From assembly GCF_022376445.1 (NCBI RefSeq), contig NW_025955032.1:124001-188000 (forward strand): a stretch of 64,000 nt of DNA, given 5' to 3'. Shown here piece after piece: positions 12,543-24,241 of the stretch. Made by a program: the position numbers and the translations under genes. The notes under the pieces were generated by a model, which saw only the letters and a program-made list of their open reading frames with translations, ran no database searches and had not been told where the DNA came from. How positions within the stretch are numbered: position 1 is the stretch's first letter; every line of letters starts with the position of its first letter. This DNA is from Fomitopsis serialis (taxonomy: Eukaryota > Basidiomycota > Agaricomycetes > Polyporales > Fomitopsidaceae).

Positions 12543-15175
12543 ATGCCTCCCAAGAAAGTGGCAAGGGTCGCGGTCGAACGCACACCGGGCCCCGAGCCTG
12601 AAGCCACTGAAGCATCAGGCATGACAACGCACCTTCCAGCGACCAGGAAGCAGCTGCGAGGAAAGCGTGGACGCCTGAGGGATATGCCAAACATGCCGAT
12701 GGACATCCTACTAGAGGTGCGTGTTGCCTGTGCAGTGGCCGTGCGTGCAAGGCGGCAGTCACGCCATAGTGGATGGGTGTCAGGTAATACCGATACCCTC
12801 CAAGGGATTGACGCCGCAATTGCGGCCTGGCTCAGAGGGACGCTTTGTATGCGCGGCCAAGGTGCATAGCTTGTGCATAAGGTGACTAACAGTCGACTTT
12901 CATGCAGATATTCTCGCACCTGCTGCCTCTAGACCTGCTGAATCTGGCGCGCACTTCGAAACCATTCCGGGCGCTCCTCATGGCTCGCAGCTCCGCTGGT
13001 CTCTGGAAGGCGTCCCGCCGGCTCGTCGAGGGACTCCCGGAGTGCCCTGCACATCTCAGCGAGCCTGCGTATGCGAACCTCGTCTTCTGTTCTCATTGTC
13101 ATGTACGTCATCGCTCATTGCTTTGAGCCTCACGCTTTGCTAATTTCATGTCATCAGAGCTGCCTAAAGCCCATCACTCAGAGCATGTTATGGGTATTTG
13201 GAGTTCGATATTGTAGCTCCTGCAAGAAGTCTCTGTAAGTCTCGTGGTATGATTCAAACTACGTTTGCGCTCGCTCACTGTGACTGTGACTATGGCAGCA
13301 CGGTATCACTTTACGACGACAATGCACGAGCGGAGTTCATTTCCGATCACTTCGGCGCTGTATATCCCCTACTCAACAAGGTACATGGTCTTGATGCAAG
13401 TTCATGTACATCTCTCATCCTGCCTCAGACAGATTTACCCGGCAAGAAGCATACCTTCTATCATGTCCCGCAAGTAGACGAGGTCAAGAAGGCGTGGGAC
13501 GAGCTAGGCGCCGACCAGGACAAATGGTCACAATATGAACAGGAGCAACGGCAGAGAGTGAAAGAGATAGAAAAGGTTTGTAACTTTGCTGCCGATTCCG
13601 CTCAATCGCCAATGGTTCTGCTCTAGCATGCGCAAGAGTGCACTCTGTGGGCCGCAAACAGGGCTAGCGCCAGAGCTGATGAGTTGGATCAGGTTAGGCA
13701 GCGGCGTTTGCAATTGTGGGTTGCTTCATTTGTCCCTCCTCATCTTCCTGACTTACGCATAATTTATGTTCTCTAGCATTGTGTCGAAGTTGCGCGACAT
13801 GGGTTGGGAGAAGAGTTGGACAAGCTCCCTAATGATATGCACCCTCTCGCCGACCACACACATGTTCGCCCGGCAAAGGAGATCACCGAGCGTGGTACGC
13901 CGTGGTTGTTTTGTCACAGATCATCCTCTTCGTCTGACCGGTGCTTTAGCCTGGGAAAGGATCCGCGACGATCTTTCGAGCTATATGCAGTACATCCAAG
14001 ACATTCGGCTGGCACGAGAACGGTCGGCAGTAACCGGAAAACGCCTTGAGTTGCTATCCAATCTCATGAACACTCTGCGCAACCGTGACCTCTTCGGGCG
14101 AGGTTCGCACATGGAGTTGCATCCGAAATTTCCCGACTATGCTCTGATGCCCGAGTTTCGCGAGCTCGTCGAGGTTCCGTCTGACAGACAGATAGAGACC
14201 GAGGAGCTGATGGAGTTATGCCATCTGTTGCCAACCTTGCGCGCGCGATGGTTGTTGCAGCGAATGCGGCTCCTCGGCAAGATGCTCGCGACGGCCTTAG
14301 GACTTGCGCTGCCGGAGGGAATAGATGCGGAAGGTGCCGGTGAAGATTCGACCAACATCCCGTATGATATGTTCGATCTCGCCGTGGCGGTGTTCGAATG
14401 CAGACATTGCTGTGAACGCATGACCGTGGTCAATACGATCTCCCATCGGTGTGCTCGCAGCAGAATCATAAGCTGGTTCCTTCAACCCAACGATGATCAG
14501 CCGGACGCGGACGACTGCTACCTGCACCAGGTGCGGACCGTCTCGCCAGCGGTGGGCCCTTGGAACATCGACTGCTTCCACGTCCCAGACCTTGTACCGA
14601 TCAAGAGAACGATACGTATGTGTGGGAGAATCCGGAGACTGTGACGGCGGAGGAGATGCTTGACTTGGACGTACGGCTGGTTGTCAAAGATATACTTGTC
14701 GAGGGAAGGAGGAAAGTGATGACGTGGGCCGCTGCGGTAAGTGATGTATATGTTTGTGCGAGTGCAACGTCTGCTGACGCCGCGTACAGGTGTACGCTGG
14801 CCAAGTCGATGACACAGTTCGCGAGAGCGATTGGCAGTTTGAAATCCTCTCCGAGGAGGATAAATCTCAAGTTGCCGAGCTCGAATTGAAGGCAGAAGCG
14901 ATAGAGGCTATCATGCCAGCTGTCTTGGAGTCTGACGCGGACTACTGGTGCTGCGCCTTATGCGATGAGATGGTGGGCACTTGCACGTATCCAGCGATTT
15001 TGGACCATATGGTGTTCGAGTAAGCACGCCCTATATCCTACATGGTGGTTGTACTGATGTTTCTCTTGATGGTAGGCATGATAAATGGGAAGAGGATCTA
15101 GACGAGTGCGCGTTCTTGCATCCGGACGTGAGATTCTTAGCCTTCAATAAATCGGTCTTGCTATCGTGTGCTTGA
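12543..15175 (+). pseudogene. F-box protein B, broken by two single-base losses
   Basis: Family member of the same type as F-box A, lying tandem to C. Exons: 12543..12716, 12908..13102 (F-box, IFSHLLPLDLLNLARTSKPF), 13158..13234 (SCLKP, then RYCSSCKKS), 13299..13380, 13429..13575, 13627..13715, 13777..13894, 13950..14736, 14790..15019, 15076..15175. Two breaks are visible by comparison with C. Exon 7 is 118 nt where C has 119, because a TGGGG run has become TGGG at about 13804. Exon 8 is 787 nt where the frame needs 788, with the loss in the TGTGGGAG stretch at about 14625. Downstream frames resume family sequence (NPETVTAEEM, LHPDVRFL), so the rest is well preserved. Both losses sit in G-runs, so sequencing error is a serious alternative to true pseudogenisation. 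Confidence 0.75.
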
Positions 15176-15764
15176 GGACCAGGTTGCAGGTTGCTGCTCC
15201 GATCTCAGGCCTATTATCGCCCTTATCCACGACTATGATTTGCCATGCAGCCCGAATCCGTCTTTCGTGATACTAGAGTCGCCGTGCTTGTTATACTACG
15301 CGCATAGTAATGCAGTTGTAGAGCACCATGACCGTTGATTCAGACCCAATAATCATCACGGTTGCAATCCCTTTTTATTGACTCGCTAAGGATGGTCAAC
15401 TGGTAGCACGTCTGCAGTGGTACTTTGTTGTGCTGCGGGGGGATCGAGTTGTCTGCAGTCAATACTCTTGGCTGATAGACTCATCCTCATCTGTACCAGT
15501 GTATCATATATGATAGGCATTTCTTCAAGCTCGACTACTAACTTAGTAGTAGTAGCACGATCGGCACTTATATACCCGGTTGTGGCTGAGGGTCAGCATC
15601 ATGTGACCGCGTTGTCGCGTTCAAGCCGGAGCCGCCTGGCACTGGACAGCGTTTCCATCTCACTTCCACACCTCGTTCTCTTACTCCCAACGCTCGTCTC
15701 TCTTGAGTAGGGTTTCAAAGACTTGCGAAGACTTGCGAAGACATTTTTTTGACATCTATCCGCT
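15176..15764. other. Intergenic B/C, promoter of F-box C
   Basis: About 590 bp. It contains the element ATCATGTGACC at about 15598-15608 and a short direct repeat just before the C start. No gene seen. Confidence 0.5.
15718..15745 (+). repeat. Short tandem repeat AGACTTGCGA
   Basis: Two perfect 10-bp units (AGACTTGCGA) plus a partial third lie within 50 bp of the F-box C start codon. No function is evident. Confidence 0.6.
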
Positions 15765-18410
15765 ATGACCCCCATGATGTTTTATCGGGGAGCAAGGGTT
15801 ATGCCTGAAAGCGCGTCCCGACCAGGGGCTCAGGCTGAAGCACCCCCAAATGCTGTGGCGTCTCGTGCTCTGGTGACTAAGAAGCAAATCCGTGGAAGGC
15901 GTGGACGCCTAAGGGACATGCCGACTATGCCTATGGATGTTTTGCTAGAGGTGCGCCGTACTTACGCAGTGACCATCCACACACAACTCCAGCGGGCGAC
16001 TTCTGAGTCCGGCATAACCCACGGCATCATGAAAGATTGGTTTCGTCTCTACCAGTCGTCGCCGCTGGGGTCAGACACATCACTTGCTATGTGTGCATGG
16101 CGCTGTTCACGTCCGAGCCGCCTGGGTGCTGACTTTGACCCAGATATTCTCGCACCTGCTGCCTGCAGATCTACTGAACCTGGCGCGCACCTCGAAACCG
16201 TTTCGAACGTTGCTCATGACTCGCAGTTCTGCTACTCTCTGGAAGATCTCTCGGCGGCTCGTTGATGGTCTGCCCGATTGCCCAGTACATCTCAGTGAGC
16301 CTGCATATGCCAATCTTATCTTCTCTCCTTACTGTCACGTACGTCCGTGTCCAGTGATAATCACCTTATAGTGGACTGACTGTACTGGAGTAGAACTGCA
16401 TGAAGCCAAACACCCAGAGCATTACATGGGAGTTTTTGATCCGGTATTGTAGCTCGTGTAAGAAGTCGATGTGGGTATTGTCTGATGATGATGTACATCG
16501 TTATGTTGCTTGTTTGCTGATTATCAAGGCAGGATGGTGAAGTTTCTGGATCGCAATCCGCACGCGAGGTTTGTACGCGAAGAATCTCGTACATTGCTCC
16601 CCTTACTCAACAAGGTACTCAGCCTCGACGACGCAATCATTCCTCTCGCTGTCTCTCACCCTCCTCCAGACAGAGATAAGAGGCAAAGTCTTCTATCATG
16701 TCCGACAGATAGAACAAGTCAAGCAGAAGTGGGATGAATCGCACGCAAATGAGGATAAGTGGTCTCAGTATGTGCGGGAGCAACGGCAAAGAGTGCAAGC
16801 CATACAAGATGTCGGTATCCCCACTGGTATCTCACTCGCTGGCTGATCAGTCTACTCCAGCTTGCTCAAGCGTGCACCTTGTGGGCCACCAAACGAGCCA
16901 ATATCAGAGCGCAGGAGCTGGACCAAATTAGACAGAGACGTTTGGAATTGTGGGTTGTCATGGATGCATACTGCTTGTGCCCACGGTTGACGTGCGCTCT
17001 ACATTATGTAGCATTGTATCGAAGTTGCGCGACATGGGCTGGGGAGAAGAGCTCGACATGCTTCCTAGCGACATGCTTCCTCTCGCCGACCATGCACATG
17101 TCCGGCTGTCGAAGGATATCACCGAGCGTGGTACGCCACGATCTATTTGTTCAGAGATATCATTCTTGACTGACCGCTCTCCGAGGCTGGGAAAAGATTC
17201 GCGATGAAGTCGCAAGCGTCATGCAGCATAACAAGGACCTCCGAATGGCACGGGAACGATCTGCAGTACTTCGTGAGCGCCTGCAAACCCTCGCGTCCGT
17301 CATTTCCGCTACACGGGACGTGTTCGGGCGAAGCCCAGCCACGGAGTCTTGCCCGAAATTTCCTGACTACGCACTCATGCCTCAGTTTCGGGCGCTCGTC
17401 GAGGCCCCAAATGAAGAGCGCATTGATGAGGAAGCATTCAAGGATTTGCGCACGGCGCTGCCCACGCTGGACGCGCGATGGAAGGCAGAGCAGGTATCGT
17501 TGCTACAGAACATGCTGGCGAAGGCATTGGGTCGCATACCGGAAGGGGGCAGTGCCGAGGTTGAGGGCCAAGGGGACCCGTTGGACCATCCATACGCGGA
17601 TTTGTTCCACCTGGCCATGGCCGTGTTTGAGTGTCAGCGATGCTTTACCGCATGCCCGGGATCAGCACTTTATCCCACCGTTGTGCACGCGATCCGGGCC
17701 TATACTGGTTCATGGACGATCCCTTTGATGAAGACGGTCAACCTGTGGATATGTTCTCGCGCGAGGTGCGGCGTATCGCGCGTGGAGTGGCTAGATGGGA
17801 CATTAGCTGCTTCAGCGTGCCCGACCTTGAACCGCTAAAGAAGGTGATAAGGACCTGCGGGAAGGATCCGGAGACAGTGGGGGCGGAGGAGATGAATGCC
17901 TTGAATGTGCGCCTCGCTGTCAAGGACAAACTTCTAGAGGGGCAAAGGAAGGTCATGACATGGGATGCCTTGGTCAGTCGTGTATCAGTCACTAAATGAC
18001 GCACCGTTTACTGATGCGGTGTACTTGAGATGCACGCTGGTCACCTTGACCGGACCGTTAGCGAAAGCGGGTGGCAGCTCGAAGTCTTATCTGAAGATGA
18101 CAAATGCCACGCTGTTGCGCTCGAACCTCACGAAGAGGAGATACTATCTGGGATTCTAACATCTCATGAGAAGTTCTGGCGTTGTGCGTTGTGCGACGAG
18201 ATGCCCACCGGTGGCATATACCCCATACTTCTGGAACATGTTGAGGAGAGGTGGGTCCAATCTAGATTACATGTTCCGTTCTTAGTGATCTGAAATGCCG
18301 TCGTACCACAGGCATGAAAGTCTGGCGAGAACAGGGCCAACTTTCTATACATGCATCCAGACGTTTCGTTCTCGAAGCTCAAGAAGTCCATCTTGCTGCC
18401 GGCCGTTTGA
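15765..18410 (+). pseudogene. F-box protein C, broken by two single-base losses
   Basis: Tandem paralogue of B. Exons: 15765..15950, 16144..16338 (F-box, IFSHLLPADLLNLARTSKPF), 16394..16470 (NCMKP, then RYCSSCKKS), 16533..16614, 16670..16810, 16861..16949, 17012..17130, 17186..17972, 18030..18250, 18312..18410. The lengths 195, 77, 82 and 89 match B exactly. Exon 8 is 787 nt and lacks one base near 17650, where the frame jumps before GISTLSHRCARDPGL. The last exon has 99 nt against 100 in B and lacks one base near 18340, before YMHPDVSFSKLKKSILL. Everything else is family-like, including RCALCDEM near the end. An alternative ATG at 15801 would shorten the N terminus. It is either a young pseudogene or an intact gene with consensus errors. 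Confidence 0.75.
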
Positions 18411-19020
18411 GCCCAGCCACATGTTGCCTTTCGCTCGAAACCCAGCCTTCCTGGGCCCCGTTCTGGGTTACCTACGTGCGTTCAATAGTGTCGGGACAAA
18501 GATTGAATAGTTAATACACAATGCTCCGTATATTGACCCTTAGTACATACGCCGAAATCCAGTCATAATGGTTCTTTTAAAACGTTCGCTCGCCATATAT
18601 ATCCAGCTGCGAACTGCGAAAGACCACGGATGACGGTACCAATATGCTAGGGTCGCGATCAAATGACGGACGTCACGTATCAGAAGCACGACCTGGCCGC
18701 TGCGTCCCCCTCGCCAGACATTCTCAGGCAAAGTCTTCGAAGAGCACAGCGGTCTCGCGCCTCGCGCACATCACGAAGTGCGGGCGATGAATGCGAGCTA
18801 CGCCGTACGGCGCATACAGTTTCAGCATCTAGCGAGGGACGCTCAAATGCGCGAGCAGCGGAGTAAGCAACGGGTGATCGCACAGGCGGTTGACAAGTAC
18901 ACTGACATCCAGCCATCTGCTGGCAGAGCTAGATCTGAGGTGCCGGAAATCAGGACGGACAAAGAAATCACAAGTTGATGCAACACCATGTACTCATGCA
19001 GACAATCGCAGCGTATTGCA
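18411..19020. other. Intergenic F-box C / monooxygenase 1 (convergent)
   Basis: About 600 bp between convergent 3' ends. No supported gene. Confidence 0.4.
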
Positions 19021-20537
19021 TCATATCTCGCTCTCACCAGTAAAGGGTGCGCGTAGAACTCCAGGCGGCCGCTCAAGAATCCTTCGTTCGTCCAGAACTC
19101 CTTGACGGCCGCGTTCCGCACACGACACGCCTCCACGCCCTGCACGACGCGCGCCTCGCCCTGACGGCGCGCGCCCTGGACAAGCTCGGACGTGCGCGCG
19201 ATGCGGAGCTGCTCGTATTCGGAGAAGATGGTGCCGAGAAGCTCTGTGGAAGGCGGCGCTGCGGCGGGGTTGTGCTTCGTGAGCAGACGCACGAGATGGT
19301 AGATGTCCTCGAAGGCCTGGTTTGCGCCTTGTCCGAGGTGCTGTGAGTCGGAACCCCACGTGAGACCAAGATCGACGGGTTTGAGTCCACGAGTCGATGT
19401 ACCTACCGGGCTAGTTGGGTGCGCAGCGTCTCCCAAGAGGGCAACGCGGCCGCTGTGCCACGATGTGAGCGCTGGTCTGTCGTACAGACCATACTGAATG
19501 CATATATGCGCACCGATCAGCCGAGTTTCTTGAATAAGATTCATGCTACGAACCTTTATGACGGTGTGGGACGATGTCACGAGCTCCCCAGCACCGAAGG
19601 GCCATTGAGACCAGGGGCCTTCCGTGAACCGATTCCTCGTCTCCTCGTCAATCGAGCGCCAAGACTCCTTGGCTTCTGGCTCACGACGTGTGATGCTGAA
19701 ATCTGTATGGTGAGACTCTGTATATAGGAAGATGACATGTGCCTACGCCCAGGACGTCTCCTTGTCGTTGACGGGATATGCTACCAAGTGTGCTCCATCT
19801 GCGTAGACATTGATTATGCCAGAATGGGTCTTGAGGACCTCAGGAGTAGGTGATATCCCGCCCGTCTGTACGCCAGGCAAACATGACATTCAGTGTCGGA
19901 CATCTCTTGCATATACTCATGTTCATTACACACCTGAGTGAGGCCGGTGAAGGTGGCGGATTCGCTCCCGAAGAGGCAGATACGCGTATCGCTGTGGAGT
20001 CCATCGCACCCAATGACGAAACTCGCACTGTCCACAGCGCCATTCGCGAAGGTGACCTCCACGCTTTCGGCCTCTTGTTTGAGCGACACGAGCTGGTGAC
20101 CAAAGACGATCTTCACGCCATGGCTCTCTGCGACCTCGACGATAGTGCGATTGAATACAGGACGACGGACGCCGATTGCCGGGAAGCCCGCTGTTCGGCC
20201 ATTTGCGATATGTCGACATCTGCAAGTACAGTAGTCTCGTCTGGAAGAACAGATACGTGTTGCAGTTTCTGGATCGGCTGTCCGATGAGCTTCTCCATGA
20301 AGCCTGGAATAGTGCAACACACGCAGGCCGTTGGGTTGCAGGCTGGTAGTATGTGTGAGGGATCTGGTATAAGAGAGGTAGCGTGAATGCGTACACGAGA
20401 CTAAGACCAGCATCGGTCAGTGCATCGACTCGTTCGTATACAGTCGGGTCGTATCCCTTGAGTTTGAGGAATGTGGCCAGTATCGGGCCTGCAATGCCAG
20501 CGCCTGCGATGATAACCTTTGTCTTGGTGGAAGACAT
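19021..20537 (-). pseudogene. FAD-dependent monooxygenase copy 1, frameshifted
   Basis: Class A flavoprotein hydroxylase related to salicylate / 6-hydroxynicotinate 3-monooxygenases. It starts at 20537 with MSSTKTKVIIAGAGIAGP, the GxGxxG Rossmann motif that binds FAD, and continues with GYDPTVYERVDAL. After an intron comes LQPNGLRVL; later FVIGCDGLHS (the DG motif), YGLYDRPAL, and VALLGDAAHPTSP followed by HLGQGANQAFEDIYHL (the GD motif). Frame is lost near 20312 and regained near 20190. The in-between segment is intact only in another frame (IPGFMEKLIGQP, then VLADVDIS). A third shift near 19042 removes the family-like end TGESEI. Because the first two shifts compensate each other, a protein with about 40 wrong residues could still be read. 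Substrate unknown; probably aromatic or secondary-metabolite hydroxylation. Confidence 0.75.
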
Positions 20538-21532
20538 GAGGGGTGAATGTGAGGTGACACTGTGATGACCAGATGCTGCCACCGACCGCCTTATATGCTG
20601 TGCGGTGCTAATCAGCTGCTACCATGTACACGCCCGGCGCAACCACTGGTACGGTCCATATCGGTGACAGCTAGCTAGCAGGCAAGGCCTGCCGAACTCC
20701 ACACAGCTCCTTTTCGCAGTCTGCCAACAGTACACGTCCATCGCTGTGGCGCCGACCCGAAACGAGTTCGCGGACAGATGGAGGAATCTGGCGCTGTCGT
20801 ACGTAGATGCCAATGAGGTACTAGTGGCCAAGGTCTATGAGAGTGATCCCGTCCACTCCTAGGCGCACATTCGCACCTGCATGCCCACTGCGCCCGCATC
20901 CCCTTGTTGGATCATACGGTCAGGGGCTCGCAAGCTCCGCCGCGATAGTACCTGCCCGATAATAAGAGGGACGGGGATATATGTATATACCATTTTTTGT
21001 GTGTTTGCTTCACGTGATTGCGACCACTGTCGCTATTATTAGCACTGTGTTTATTTAGCGTTCGCTGCCATCCCCCATCAGTCGTCGCGGCGCAGTACGC
21101 AGTGCGACTCATAGTCGCATGCTAACCTCAATCTCATATTAGTAGAATCTCTGTCGCAGTCGCAGTCGCAAGATGCATCAAGATCAAATTCCTGTGCCAG
21201 CGAGGTCGACCCCAAGTAAGTGCACACCGTTTGCATTCAATGTTTGCCTTGATCCCTCGTTCGGGAGAATTGATGGATTCCCATTGGCACATATTCTTGA
21301 GAAAGCTCATATCGTTTGGAGCCTCCTAGACGACGTCGATGATACTGCGCTAAGCAATGCTCACGAACCCCGAGGTCTACGCGTACGTCAAGCTTGAGAT
21401 ATGGGAGTGAACTAGACCTGTACGGGGTAGGGCTTGTCGAAAGCAAGGATACCCAGTGTATTATGAAACACAACCGGCGAGCACGTACCCGAGATGCCGC
21501 AAGCAGCGGCTATGTATCATTGCCTCCCTTCA
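20538..21532. other. Intergenic between monooxygenase copies
   Basis: About 1 kb. It must hold the promoter of copy 1 on the minus strand. No other gene is supported. Confidence 0.4.
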
Positions 21533-23045
21533 TCATATCTCGCTCTCCCCCGTAATGAAAGGGTGCCTGAAGAGCTGCAGCCAGTTCTGCAAGAAGTCCT
21601 CATCCGCATACACTGCCTTCAGCGACTCATCCCGCGCCTTGCACGCCGCCTCGCCCTGAACGACGCGCACCTCGCCCTGTTTACGCGCGCCCTTGACGAG
21701 CTCAGACGTGCGCGCGATCCGGAGCTGCTCGTACTCTGAGAAGATCGTGCTGAGAAGCTCCGCCGAAGGCGCCGCGGCGGACGGGTTGTGCTTCGTGAGA
21801 GACGTATGAGGTGGTAGATGTCCTCGAAGGCTTGACTGGCGCCCTGACCGAGATGCTATATCGCAGTCAAGTTAGCTCGAGTTCTGCCCAGGCTCCACCG
21901 GAATGCAAGGACAGAACGTACCGGACTCGTGGGATGCGCAGCATCTCCGAGAAGTACGACACGACCTTTGTGCCACGACCGGAGTTCTGGCCGGTCGTAG
22001 AGCCCATACTGTGGGGTTCGACGTCAGTTTGGGCGTCATCGTGGACTGAAGTACTGCTAGACAAACCTTAACAATCCGATCGGCTGTGCGAACGAGTTCC
22101 CCGGCGCCGAAAGGCCACTGAGACCACGGGCCCTCCTTGAAATGGTTCTGCTGCTCGTCATCAATGGAGCGCCACGACTCCCTAGCCTCGGCTTCTCGCC
22201 GTGTAATCCTGCAACTCGCGTCAGCTACCCTTACACAACGAATGCGGACCCGCAGATATCTCACGCCCAGGACGTCTGCTTGTCGTTCATCGGGAACGCG
22301 ATCAAGTGCGCACCGTCAGCGTATACGTTGAGCATGGTGCGGTGCCCCTTGTGGCTCTCTGGCGTCGGGGAGATACCACCAGTCTGTGGGTGTGCGAATG
22401 AGGACGAGTCCAAAAGGTTCAACTGCCGCACTAACTTGTGTGAGGCCTGTGTAGCTGGCGGATTCGTGGCCAAATAAGCATACACGCGTGTTGCTATGCA
22501 GCCCGTCGCAGCCGACCACGAAGCTCGCCTTATCGACGACGCCGTTTTCGAACGTGACCTCGACGCTGTCGTCGTCCTGCTTGAGCGACACGAGCTGATG
22601 TCCAACACGATCCGTATGCCGTGGCTCTCTGCGACCTCTACGATCGTGCGGTTAAGAGCGGCCGTCGGATGCCCATCATGGAGTATCCTGTCGCTCGGGG
22701 AGGTGTGACGGGTAGTCCACGTCGACCAGGACTCTTTCTTCGTGCCGAGACGGAGCATGTTTGAACCTCTCCAGAGGTTGCCCGACTAGCTTGCCATGAA
22801 GCCGGGGATGAGGCAAGCACGCGCAATCCATTTGGTTGCATGCTGAATTGATAGACAAACCATTGTCATCGTTCAGACGACGAATAAATCACACCAGTTA
22901 CATACCAAAGAGCAAGGCCCACATCGGCAAGAGCGTCCACCCTCTCATAAACGACTGGGTCGTATCCTTTGAGCTTGAGGAAGACTGCAAGCACAGGGCC
23001 TGCGATACCTGCACCGGCGATGATGACTTTAGTCTTGGTCTCCAT
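21533..23045 (-). pseudogene. FAD-dependent monooxygenase copy 2, multiple frameshifts
   Basis: Tandem paralogue of copy 1, starting at 23045 with KTKVIIAGAGIAGP (GxGxxG) and MQPNGLRVL after the first intron. It also carries FVVGCDGLHS, WSQWPFGAGELV, then LLGDAAHPTSP and HLGQGASQAFEDIYHL, and ends TGESEI-stop. At least five single-base losses break it, near 22815, 22791, 22653, 22602 and 21799. Each was placed by aligning the fragments to copy 1 by eye. Intron positions agree with copy 1. With this many shifts no full-length protein can be made from the sequence as given. Confidence 0.78.
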
Positions 23046-24241
23046 TCGAAGGAAGATATTGACTCCAGGGATGATCGATGATCGATGATCGGTGAGTACT
23101 TACAGCAAGTAGCTGAGATAGTGGGACGTTATATATTCTTCAAGTTGGGAGTACATCAGTCATCCCGCATCATGCTCCGGTAGCGCACGACGGAGCATCA
23201 CCGGAGGCGATGAGTGAACCCGCACTCGGGACGGTCTATGCAATTCAGAAGAATGAGTTGCCCTTAGACTCGCCCGCTTTCTTCCCATCCGAGCGGTGGA
23301 TACCCAATCCCGGGCACCAAATAAGGACAACCTGAACTGGAGGCATGATGTTTCCGAGTTGCCCCAGTTCGCGGCGGCACCAACCGCTTCCTCTTCCTCC
23401 GCCGTCGGCATAGGGACTGGGTCCCATATGGAGGGAGCGCTACATCGTACTTGACTCCGACTCCGAGACCGTGTCGGACCGTCGCTCGCGATTGAATAGC
23501 CTGAGTGGCAGTGCGTATGACACTCTGTCTTGTCGTCTCGAAGTGCGCAGTACTGCAATTTTGACCTCGTTGTTGGCAGTTGAGCACGTTATGGTCTCAG
23601 GCCAAGCAGCAGAAGTCGATATCTAGTGAAGACGAATAGGCCGGTACTTCAACCTTGAAGCTTTGAAGCTTGAATACTTGAATGACCAATTCGAGCCTGC
23701 TTATATCGAACCGTTTCAAGAATGAATCACGTGTCGGTAGGACGTCTATGAGCGCCGCAAATTAGCGTAGTCTGTCGAATTCATCTCGTTCTCGTTCACA
23801 TAACCCTGCGTACTAGTAGCTACTCACCACGACTCGCGAACATGGTTCATGTGTATGGAGATCTATATATTACATATATAGTGTGCGTAGACATTTTCGA
23901 AAACCCCGTCTTGTTACATGACTCCTGATCATCATGATGCCCCGGGTATCCTACTAGTATGTTATCACGAGCCAATGCCATTGGACGAGGGCGCCAGATC
24001 CGGAAGTTGTTGCTGCAGCACTTGAATGACTATCACACACAGGTGTCGTGCAGTTGTCTTGTTTGAATACCTGACGAGAGGGAACCACAAGCCAGTCCGG
24101 CCAGTACAGACCGGTGCCTAATTTACACAGTGATGACGAAAATCGAGGCCGTTGCAACCGAGGCTGCTACATCCCCATAATATAACAACATTTAGGGGCC
24201 TTTGCCATTGGCATCAGGTTCTTCAGCCTATCTTCTGGTCT
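23046..24241. other. Intergenic, no supported gene
   Basis: About 1.2 kb. A tandem GATGATC motif (three units) lies at 23071-23092. Overlapping frames on both strands at 23160-23590 show no recognisable domain. Confidence 0.4.

Noticed and set aside
23071..23092. GATGATC tandem repeat as a regulatory array
   Set aside because: Only three short units in the 5' flank of a broken gene; compatible with simple-sequence slippage.
23213..23330. Cytochrome P450-like phrase in a plus-strand frame (DSPAFFPSERW)
   Set aside because: Resembles the P450 PERW region only loosely; no haem-binding Cys loop or other P450 motif nearby.
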